Of a stretch of DNA of 6,238 nucleotides, positions 1 through 5,680 are shown in pieces (position 1 is the first letter of the stretch; each line of letters opens with the position of its first letter). A model generated the notes under the pieces. The model was not told the DNA's origin. It searched no databases and saw only the letters and a program-made list of their open reading frames with translations. A program made the position numbers and the translations under genes. The stretch comes from Bacteroides sp. UBA939 (GTDB lineage: Bacteria; Bacteroidota; Bacteroidia; Bacteroidales; Bacteroidaceae): NCBI RefSeq assembly GCF_002293435.1, contig NZ_DBDF01000229.1, positions 13,690 to 19,927 on the forward strand, in the 5' to 3' direction.

Positions 1-50
1 TGGCATTGCTTATTGCAATGTGTGCCCATGGCAGGATCAGAACAATCAAC

Positions 51-1175
51 CTATTCTTGAAGTAATACTTTAACAATGATAATATTATCACTTATATTGA
101 TATTTTTCAGACTAAACATAGAATCAAAACATGTATTTAACTCATCTCCATTAGTTTTATTTTCGATTAATGTATATGGTTCATAATATCCATATAAAAA
201 GATACCATCAGAAAAGAAAAAGCGTGGGCTCCTATTAAAATCCCAAAGACCAAATTTAACCTTTTCCGTTTTTTTATTGATAAGCCCTTCATATGTACGA
301 GCGTCAGGCCCAATACACTTGAAGTATATATACTCTCTTGTTTCCAATACATTTGAAATCGCTTTATAAGAATTACTTTTTAAATAAGCATTTCGTTCTT
401 TACTCTTGCGAAGTTCATCTATTTGTTCTGATGATATAGAATATTTTCCAAAATCAATGGCAAAAGAAGCAAAAACGGAATCTTTTGTTAACTTATATAC
501 AATATCTTCTCCGTCAATTGGTTTTAAGTAATAAGAAGTCTTATTAAAATAGAAACGAGGGTCGTCTGATGTACGATACTCATATTTAAAATATTCATTT
601 TCTATGCTTTTCTCTTTTATTTTTCTTAAACGATAGTACTCTCCTTTACTCTCGTTCCAAGTGTCGGGATTACTACACCATAAAAAATAATTATTTTTAT
701 CGAACACTAACAATTGTGACGGATTGAAATTATTCCGATCATCTATAGCCCACGACTCAACAAACTCTCTTGTAGTTCTATCGAAACAATGTATCTTTTT
801 ATAATCCAATATATAAATATAATTTCCAGCAATACAAAAATCTCTCAATTCCACATATTCTCCTGGACCATTCCCTTTTACTCCCACTAATCCTTTATAT
901 TCACCCGCTATGCTAAAATTAACAACTTTCCCTAATCTTATATCAAATATGTAAATATCTTCTTCACATATTACTCCTTGAGTAGAATTAGCAATTAAAG
1001 CATCATCAACAGTCTCTAATTGAATAGGAATTACATTACTGATTAATCCATCCCATTGAAAAAAATCGTTACTATACCCTATGCTATACTTTTTTAAACT
1101 ATCCATAGATATCTTTCCTTGTTCATTGCAACTTGTAAAAAGTACAATCATAAATATTACACATATTCTTAGCAT
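51..1175 (-). CDS. 6-bladed beta-propeller lipoprotein
   Basis: This gene encodes a predicted exported lipoprotein of 374 aa. The signal peptide is short: a hydrophobic stretch at about residues 3-13 is followed by the lipobox FTSC, which places the lipidated cysteine at residue 16. The rest reads as repeated beta-propeller blades of about 45-60 residues, each alternating a 'YIFD' or 'YILD' strand with a charged turn. The sequence KGNGPGEY near residue 100 matches the G-x-GPGEY signature of the Bacteroidales 6-bladed propeller family (DUF5128-like). That family has no known enzymatic activity, and I assign none; a binding or scaffold role at the cell envelope is inference. The ATG at 1175 is chosen because it leads directly into the signal peptide, and no Shine-Dalgarno sequence is visible, as is usual in Bacteroidetes. 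The gene lies downstream of the signal peptidase gene on the same strand. It is more divergent than the two paralogues further right. The frame is intact and ends in TAG. Confidence 0.85.
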   Translation of the reverse strand: MLRICVIFMIVLFTSCNEQGKISMDSLKKYSIGYSNDFFQWDGLISNVIPIQLETVDDALIANSTQGVICEEDIYIFDIRLGKVVNFSIAGEYKGLVGVKGNGPGEYVELRDFCIAGNYIYILDYKKIHCFDRTTREFVESWAIDDRNNFNPSQLLVFDKNNYFLWCSNPDTWNESKGEYYRLRKIKEKSIENEYFKYEYRTSDDPRFYFNKTSYYLKPIDGEDIVYKLTKDSVFASFAIDFGKYSISSEQIDELRKSKERNAYLKSNSYKAISNVLETREYIYFKCIGPDARTYEGLINKKTEKVKFGLWDFNRSPRFFFSDGIFLYGYYEPYTLIENKTNGDELNTCFDSMFSLKNINISDNIIIVKVLLQE

Positions 1176-1226
1176 AATTACAAAATTTAAGAATTAATAT
1201 ATTTAAGCCATCGAAACTTTAAAACA

Positions 1227-1264
1227 ATAAGTGATAAAGTTCAGATAGATCTAAAATCACTTAT
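1227..1264. repeat. Inverted repeat, possible weak terminator
   Basis: A perfect 9-bp inverted repeat, ATAAGTGAT at 1227-1235 and ATCACTTAT at 1256-1264, encloses a 20-nt loop. It lies between the signal peptidase gene and the downstream propeller gene. On the minus strand the hairpin is followed by TGTTTT, and on the plus strand by a T-rich run, so it could act as a weak terminator in either direction. The stem is AT-rich and the loop is long, so the functional call is tentative. Confidence 0.3.
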
Positions 1265-1274
1265 CTATTTCATT

Positions 1275-1337
1275 TCATTCTATTTGTTTTAATATACGTT
1301 TCCAGCGAATGTCACCCGTATCCCTATCCACCGACTC
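1275..1337 (-). pseudogene. Frameshifted C-terminal tail of the signal peptidase gene
   Basis: Just past the TGA that ends the signal peptidase frame, another minus-strand frame continues for 20 codons to a TGA at 1275-1277. It contains SVDRDTGDIRW followed by KRILKQIE. This reads as the natural C-terminus of Bacteroidales signal peptidases, where the conserved VGKA-x-x-IW is followed by a short basic tail. In the window the peptidase frame ends GKAVRI and then stops, exactly where a tryptophan is expected. A net +1 or -2 change between ATA and TCG around 1336-1339 explains both the stop and the stranded tail. The call rests on reading the two frames by eye. Confidence 0.6.
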
Positions 1338-1998
1338 ATATCCGGACAGCCTTGCCTACAATAAAAGGTTCCGGAAGTAAGCCCCAGTAACGGGAATCCT
1401 GAGAGTTCATAACCTTATCGCCTGTTACAAAGTAATAGTTCTCTTTAAAGCGGTAAGTATGGATTACGCTATCATTCAGTAAAATTGTATCGCCACGCAG
1501 GGTAAGTTTCTTTTTCTGTTCCCATTCTATCGCATTCCGGTACAGGGCGGCATGTTTGGGGTTCATTCCTATCCCATCTCCTTTTGCAGGAAGATAAAGG
1601 GGACCGAAGCGTACGATATCCCAATCCACCAATCCATTGTAAGGATAACCGCTCATCACTATTCCGTAATCATTCTCCCGGCCATTTGCAACAATACGCA
1701 TCAGTTCATCCTGAGATTCCACATTTCCCAGCGGCGTCTCACAACCACGCACCCGATAGTGGGCATCCTCAATATTGAAGATACGCGCTCCCATCACCCA
1801 TTTATTCACCAGGATATTATCTCCGGCAAGCAGGGCAGGTTCCATAGAGTCCGAAGGAATCTTGAAAGTAGCGATACTGGTTACTTGAAGCAATATCCAT
1901 ACCAACACTACTCCGCAAAATATCAGGAACAGATTTAAAAACTTATTTATAAACCAATTCAATCTCTTTTTACTACTAATAAAACTTTTACTTTTCAT
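1336..1998 (-). CDS. Signal peptidase I (S26), internally deleted, probably inactive
   Basis: This is a type I signal peptidase homologue, an inner-membrane serine protease that removes signal peptides using a Ser/Lys dyad. From the ATG at 1998 it has 220 aa. One membrane segment lies at about residues 22-45. It is followed by the nucleophile motif IPSDSMEP (Ser51), the DNILVNKW box, and a C-terminal box GDKVMNSQDSRYWG at 193-206. The expected box with the general-base lysine ([V/C]KR-x-x-x-x-PGD) is absent: the sequence goes directly from GARIFN to AHYRVRGCE, where intact relatives have roughly 60-70 more residues. The only lysine within 85 residues after Ser51 is K66 in the NKW box. The 3' end is also frameshifted, so the product stops at GKAVRI. 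The frame also stays open to a GTG at 2016; ATG is preferred as the commoner start. GC content is clearly higher than in the flanking lipoprotein genes. Family assignment is sure; activity is doubtful, and pseudogene is the best reading. Confidence 0.85.
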   Translation of the reverse strand: MKSKSFISSKKRLNWFINKFLNLFLIFCGVVLVWILLQVTSIATFKIPSDSMEPALLAGDNILVNKWVMGARIFNIEDAHYRVRGCETPLGNVESQDELMRIVANGRENDYGIVMSGYPYNGLVDWDIVRFGPLYLPAKGDGIGMNPKHAALYRNAIEWEQKKKLTLRGDTILLNDSVIHTYRFKENYYFVTGDKVMNSQDSRYWGLLPEPFIVGKAVRI

Positions 1999-2120
1999 CT
2001 TTATATTCAAATACACATCTATTTATTATGTACATATCACTAAACGCATTCATAACTTTCAAATATTTAGGAATCCGTTTCCATATATAAACCTACATGT
2101 ATACTATTCCCATAAGGCGT

Positions 2121-3368
2121 TTACTGCTTTTTACTATATTCATAATATAATAATATCGGATTTGAATCTTCATTTATTATTTTTATAACATCTTTATTTG
2201 TAACTTTATTAGATATAAATCCTTCTTTTAAATGATCTTTCAAGTCTGACAAATAATCTGTTCCTATACAATAATACACTCCTCCGGCATCAGATGTTAG
2301 AAAAGAAGGCAATGTACGATATACAAACTTTGAAGCATACAATATATCATCTTCAAAATTTGAATATGTAGAAACTTCGCCTGTATTCATATTACATATT
2401 CCTAAATATAAAGGCCAAGTTGTATAACTAAAATACAGGTTATCATCACATTTAAACATGTCTAAAACACCTGTTATCTTATCCATTTTATGCCCTAAAC
2501 GAAGACGCATTTCTGTTCTTATCTTCGAATCCAATATACCATTTTTATCTTCCTCAGATATATCCTCAGGTTTTATTACTTTATCACCACTAAATGCCAT
2601 ATATGGAGTTATTTTCCCATTATTTATGCACATCACCGTATCGGAAAGGCCGAATGCCAATAAGTCTTTACCATCCCCAATATGATAAAACAGAGATGAG
2701 AATGTAAACAGATCCCGCCATCCCTTATTATATTGATCCACATCCATCCATTGACCTATTTCATGGCCACTATTTATATCCAATTGTCTCAATATATAAT
2801 TTTCACCATCAGAATTCCAAGAGCTAAAAAACGTATTTATGGTATATAGCATACCACTATTACACCATATCCTTTGAATTTCAGAACCACTTTCCAACTT
2901 TATAGTTCTCAGATAATTACCAGAATCAATATCATACAGACATATTTTCTTACCTATCTGATCATATATATATACAACACCTGTCTGATTATCAATTGTA
3001 AAATCAGTACATGTAGTATATTCTTCTGGACTAAATCCAACACCACCTATTTTTCTTATAAGATTTCCCCCTTTGTCAAAAACGAAAACACCCTTCGCAT
3101 GCCTTTCATCTAAAACAATCAATTTGTCTTCATATAAATCCATTTTATCAATACGCCCAATAATAGCTTGATCGCCATCCAATCTTATAAGTGTAACAGA
3201 ATCGAATAGATTAGAATAACAGAAATCACGCCTCATTTTTGTCGTATCAAAATTAACCATGTAAATTTTTGTATTTCCGGAATAACTAGCCTTCTCCACA
3301 GCACATGATAACAATACCAGCACATACAGGATTAAAAGACCATTGTTTGTGTAAATTCTTCTTTTCAT
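2121..3368 (-). CDS. 6-bladed beta-propeller lipoprotein (paralogue A)
   Basis: This is a predicted exported lipoprotein of 415 aa. A basic N-terminus (MKRR) and a hydrophobic core at about residues 11-20 lead to the lipobox LLSC, with lipidated Cys22. The mature part shows propeller blades. The motif IRKIGGVGFSPEEY at about 110-123 is a variant of the IGxxGxGPGEY signature of Bacteroidales 6-bladed propellers, and is followed by the recurrent pattern TDFTIDN and VYIYD. No catalytic motif is seen and the function is unknown. It is obviously homologous along its whole length to the gene at 4261-5520, sharing YNKGW, FGLSDT, TPYMAFSG, PSFLTSD and the near-identical ending INEDSNPI-LLYYEY. This indicates tandem duplication of an ancestral gene. 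The ATG at 3368 opens directly into the signal peptide. The gene lies upstream of the signal peptidase gene, with about 120 bp between them. GC content is very low. Confidence 0.87.
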   Translation of the reverse strand: MKRRIYTNNGLLILYVLVLLSCAVEKASYSGNTKIYMVNFDTTKMRRDFCYSNLFDSVTLIRLDGDQAIIGRIDKMDLYEDKLIVLDERHAKGVFVFDKGGNLIRKIGGVGFSPEEYTTCTDFTIDNQTGVVYIYDQIGKKICLYDIDSGNYLRTIKLESGSEIQRIWCNSGMLYTINTFFSSWNSDGENYILRQLDINSGHEIGQWMDVDQYNKGWRDLFTFSSLFYHIGDGKDLLAFGLSDTVMCINNGKITPYMAFSGDKVIKPEDISEEDKNGILDSKIRTEMRLRLGHKMDKITGVLDMFKCDDNLYFSYTTWPLYLGICNMNTGEVSTYSNFEDDILYASKFVYRTLPSFLTSDAGGVYYCIGTDYLSDLKDHLKEGFISNKVTNKDVIKIINEDSNPILLYYEYSKKQ

Positions 3369-3493
3369 AATAGAAATTTCTAAATAATGCGAATCAATAG
3401 CTAACTATAAGCTACCTCTTCGCTTGTTAAAACATTGTTATTTGATTAATTATTGTATAAAACCACGTTCGCTTCTCATCAAGAATTAGCATG

Positions 3494-3643
3494 TTATAAA
3501 AAACACTCATTTTCCAACCATAGTTTCCAAGGAGAAAGATTTAAATTATTAACCTTAAATCCGCAACTAAATAAGTCATTGACAACTCCAACCCCTTGAG
3601 AATGAATATCATCCTCAAGGTTTGGATATATCCCAAGAATCAC
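3494..3643 (-). pseudogene. Possible gene remnant, 49-codon open frame
   Basis: An open minus-strand frame runs from a GTG at 3643 to a TAA at 3494-3496, preceded by an in-frame TAG. Its translation starts VILGIYPNLEDDIHSQG and ends SPWKLWLENECFL. It looks more protein-like than the surrounding junk, but I do not recognise a family and there is no ribosome binding site. It could be the 3' end of the gene whose 5' end lies at 3963-4194, split by the IS1380 remnant, or it could be chance. No other coding signal was found between 3369 and 3686. Confidence 0.25.
3594..3620. repeat. 27-bp imperfect palindrome
   Basis: CCTTGAG at 3594-3600 pairs with CTCAAGG at 3614-3620. After a single A/C mismatch the stem continues with ATGA against TCAT around a 3-nt ATA loop. 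No T-run follows on either strand, so it is not a good intrinsic terminator. It could be an operator-like site or part of the IS1380 remnant's flank. It lies inside the doubtful 49-codon frame. Confidence 0.35.
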
Positions 3644-3686
3644 CTAAATTAGTGCTACCAAACAAATAAATCCAAGTGTATCTTGT

Positions 3687-3966
3687 ATAGAAACAAAAGT
3701 AGCAATAAAATCTGATAAAGTCACTCCTTTTGGTGGCAGATTCTATGTGATGGATGAATTTTCCCGTTTAGACGTCCCTTTACTTATTGATCGTGTTTTG
3801 GGTCTTCGCTGCACGACCTGTGATTATCAATCAGACAGTGGCATTCAATACTCATTCAATACCGGCAACAAACTGAACGGTCTTTTGCTGGACTTGCTAC
3901 AGCATACCGGACAATTGCCCCCGGCAAGGATTACGACCTGGATTTCGGCCACCTGTTCCTCCCAGC
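3687..3966 (+). pseudogene. IS1380-family transposase remnant
   Basis: The plus-strand frame reads KVAIKSDKVTPFGGRFYVMD and continues EFSRLDVPLLIDRVLGLRC, which is the characteristic N-terminus of IS1380-family (DDE) transposases of Bacteroidales. It then jumps in frame from CDYQ to SDSGIQYSFNTGNKLNGLLL, which in intact family members lies about 80 residues further on, so an internal segment is deleted. At the C-run near 3917-3921 the frame is lost: the original frame runs on to a stop at 3972-3974, while the next frame continues the family sequence as GKDYDLDFGHLF before losing similarity near 3960-3966. The codon at the expected start is ATA (3687), although the frame is open from 3648. The catalytic core and both IS ends are missing, so it cannot transpose by itself. 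Family call is from motif recognition. Confidence 0.7.
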
Positions 3967-4194
3967 ATCTGTAACCTCCCAATCGTGCAACATTTCATTT
4001 CCGCTCAATAGTATTTCATTTGCTCTACATTCTTTCAATGCTTCCAATTGTCCAATCTTAGTATCCGAATCTTTTTTAACTCATATAAGAATGATTGAAC
4101 TTCACGCATTTCCTGATACCGGATATAACTATAAATATTATTCGATACCAAAAAAAGAGCAAGTATTACAATCAAAAACAGTCCTTTTTTTCAT
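3963..4194 (-). pseudogene. N-terminal remnant of a membrane-anchored, possibly redoxin-like protein
   Basis: Starting at the ATG at 4192-4194, a minus-strand gene fragment can be reconstructed if two A-runs are corrected. The first run, seven A at 4185-4191, is one base too long. The second, six A at 4072-4077, is one base too short. The restored protein has a basic start (MKK), a single membrane segment GLFLIVILALFLVSNNIYSY, a charged stretch (YQEMREVQSFLYELKK), then DSDTKIGQLEALKECRANEI and a final LLSGNEMLHDWEVTDAG. It then stops abruptly at the IS1380 remnant near 3963. A membrane anchor followed by a coil and a D-W-x-VTD-A-G-like strand is how tethered TlpA/redoxin proteins begin in Bacteroidales, but no CxxC domain survives, so redoxin is inference. 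Without the frame corrections the ATG frame ends after 18 residues. Confidence 0.45.
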
Positions 4195-4244
4195 TCCTTC
4201 ATTCTTTGAATAACGACAACCAACAAGATTAAAAGAACAACTCC
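4191..4244 (-). pseudogene. C-terminal tail of a membrane protein (MauE/DoxX-like?)
   Basis: Directly upstream of the redoxin-like remnant, a minus-strand frame reads GVVLLILLVVVIQRMKE and ends in a TGA at 4191-4193. This TGA overlaps the next start codon as ATGA, the classic arrangement of translationally coupled genes. A very hydrophobic helix with a short basic end suits the last membrane helix of a MauE/DoxX-type protein, which commonly precedes a redoxin gene in Bacteroidales. Only 17 codons remain, because a TGA at 4245-4247 closes the frame and the neighbouring lipoprotein gene ends 14 bp further on. The fragment is short, so the family is a guess. Confidence 0.35.
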
Positions 4245-4260
4245 TCATAAGAGATATTTA

Positions 4261-5520
4261 TTACTTCTTACCATATTCATAATATAATATTATTGGATTT
4301 GAATCTTCATTTATACTTCCCAGCACATTCTTGTTTATAACCTTATCAGAGATTAAGCCTTCCTTAAAATAATATCGTAATTCAGACAATAAATCTGTTC
4401 TATATAAATAATATATACCTCCATTATCTGATGTTAAAAAAGAAGGCGGCCTATAGCCTGTAGGGTGTAAAGAGAACAACACATCATCTTTATGATTAGT
4501 GTATGAAGTAACTGCATCTGTCTGCAGGTTATACATTGTTAAAAAATAAGGCCATGTCATATATTTAAAATACAAAATTCCATCATTTTCAAAAAAATTT
4601 GAGATGTTCATTATCTTACCTTGCTTTTGCCCTAACTGAGATAACATTTTAAATCGCATTTCAACTCTTTTTCGTGGATCAGATTCTTTTAGGTTAATCT
4701 CTTCATTCAATATATCTTCCGATTTTATAACCTTATTACCACTAAATGCCATGTATGGAGTTAATTCTCCATTTCCGATACACATGATTGTATCAGAGAG
4801 TCCAAATGCAAACAAGTCGTTACCACCACTAATATGGTAGAACAAAGGTGTATGAGTAAACTCGTCATACCAACCTTTATTATACTGATACACATCCATC
4901 CATTGCATAACCTCACGTCCGCTATCTTTATCCAATTGTTTTAATATATAATGTTTAGTATCCGTATTTCGCAAATCAAAAGATGTGCTTACTCCGTAAA
5001 GGATTCCACTATTACACCAAATCCTATCAACGCTATGACCCCTCTCAAGATTCAGCGTTTTTATATATGTACCTGTTTCTAAATCATAAAGATTAATTTT
5101 TCTACCAAATCTATTATAAACATAAATAGAAGCATGTTGCGTATCAATTGCAAAATCAGTACATTCAGTGTACTCTGTGGGACCAAAACCTATATTACCT
5201 ATCTTTCTTATCAAGTTTCCATTTTTATCAAAAATAAAAACACCTTGCGCTGTATTTGCATCTAAAACAACCAGCTTATCATCATACACATCCACTTTAT
5301 CAATCCCACCTAAAAGTGCATGTTCGCTATCCAATCTGATAACCCTAACCGAATCAAATATATTAGAATATTTGAAATCGTGCAAAATTTCTACTGTATC
5401 TAAATCAACCGCATACAATTCACTATAAGAAACATAATTAGCCTTTTCTGTAGTGCACGACAATTGAGTCAACAAAAATGCATTTACGAATACAATATAC
5501 AACAACTTTATTTTTTTCAT
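4261..5520 (-). CDS. 6-bladed beta-propeller lipoprotein (paralogue B)
   Basis: This is a predicted exported lipoprotein of 419 aa. The basic start MKKIK and a hydrophobic core at residues 6-20 lead to the lipobox QLSC, with lipidated Cys22. The mature region follows the same blade pattern as paralogue A: GVFIFDKNGNLIRKIGNIGF followed by GPTEYTECTDFAID, where GPTEY matches the propeller signature GPGEY better than the SPEEY of paralogue A. Shared blocks include RIWCNSGILY, YNKGW, FGLSDT, TPYMAFSG and PSFLTSD, and the ending INEDSNPIILYYEYGKK. The main length difference is a small insertion around the NLKESDPRKR stretch. Function is unknown and no enzyme motif is present. The ATG at 5520 leads straight into the signal peptide. 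The left end of IS66 lies 89 bp upstream of the start, so the native promoter may have been displaced; I found no good TAnnTTTG match in the remaining 89 bp. The frame is intact. Confidence 0.87.
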   Translation of the reverse strand: MKKIKLLYIVFVNAFLLTQLSCTTEKANYVSYSELYAVDLDTVEILHDFKYSNIFDSVRVIRLDSEHALLGGIDKVDVYDDKLVVLDANTAQGVFIFDKNGNLIRKIGNIGFGPTEYTECTDFAIDTQHASIYVYNRFGRKINLYDLETGTYIKTLNLERGHSVDRIWCNSGILYGVSTSFDLRNTDTKHYILKQLDKDSGREVMQWMDVYQYNKGWYDEFTHTPLFYHISGGNDLFAFGLSDTIMCIGNGELTPYMAFSGNKVIKSEDILNEEINLKESDPRKRVEMRFKMLSQLGQKQGKIMNISNFFENDGILYFKYMTWPYFLTMYNLQTDAVTSYTNHKDDVLFSLHPTGYRPPSFLTSDNGGIYYLYRTDLLSELRYYFKEGLISDKVINKNVLGSINEDSNPIILYYEYGKK

Positions 5521-5609
5521 ATATAAATCTATAGTCCCATAAAAGGGGTGTTAAACAAACGTTTTGGGAAATAATATTGAGTTCTAAACAACAATATAAC
5601 AAATACACT

Positions 5610-5630
5610 GTAAGCGATCGGCTAACTGCG
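5610..5630 (+). repeat. IS66 left terminal inverted repeat
   Basis: GTAAGCGATCGGCTAACTGCG starts with the family-typical GTAAGCG and marks the left boundary of the element, 71 bp before the tnpA start codon. The exact length of the repeat cannot be set without the right end. Confidence 0.65.
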
Positions 5631-5655
5631 TCTATTAATCTTCCTTCCGTCTTGT

Positions 5656-5663
5656 TATCTTTG
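5656..5663 (+). promoter_or_regulatory. Putative Bacteroides -7 promoter element for tnpA
   Basis: TATCTTTG is an exact match to the Bacteroides sigma-ABfr -7 consensus TAnnTTTG and ends 17 bp before the tnpA ATG. It implies a very short leader. No convincing -33 TTTG box is seen at the usual spacing, so the site is supported by the -7 box and its position only. Confidence 0.5.
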
Positions 5664-5680
5664 CCTGCAAAACGAAGATT

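Noticed and set aside
1..50. Possible peptide-coding sequence at the left edge, with cysteine-rich readings on both strands (minus CSDPAMGTHCNKQC, plus AYCNVCPWQDQNN).
   Set aside because: The minus reading is in frame with, and directly after, the TAG of the propeller gene and has no upstream start of its own apart from an ATG at 27-29. The plus frame runs off the window edge and overlaps the propeller gene. Too little sequence to call either.
167..352. Second minus-strand frame of 61 codons inside the first propeller gene.
   Set aside because: It overlaps the propeller coding sequence in another frame and shows no independent features.
1552..1938. Plus-strand open frame of 128 codons, and a shorter one at 1584-1778.
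   Set aside because: Both lie antisense within the signal peptidase gene, whose conserved motifs prove the minus strand is coding.
2019..2120. Intergenic gap searched for a small leader peptide or promoter for the signal peptidase gene.
   Set aside because: Only very short frames and no exact TAnnTTTG match were found on the minus strand.
2458..3113. Plus-strand open frames at 2458-2685 and 2874-3113, and similarly at 5168-5428.
   Set aside because: They are antisense shadows of the propeller lipoprotein genes, with no start context or recognisable protein features.
3747..3974. Stand-alone 75-aa plus-strand gene starting at GTG.
   Set aside because: Its sequence is the middle of the IS1380 transposase remnant: homology begins upstream at about 3696 and the 3' end is out of frame after the C-run, so it is a fragment and not a gene.
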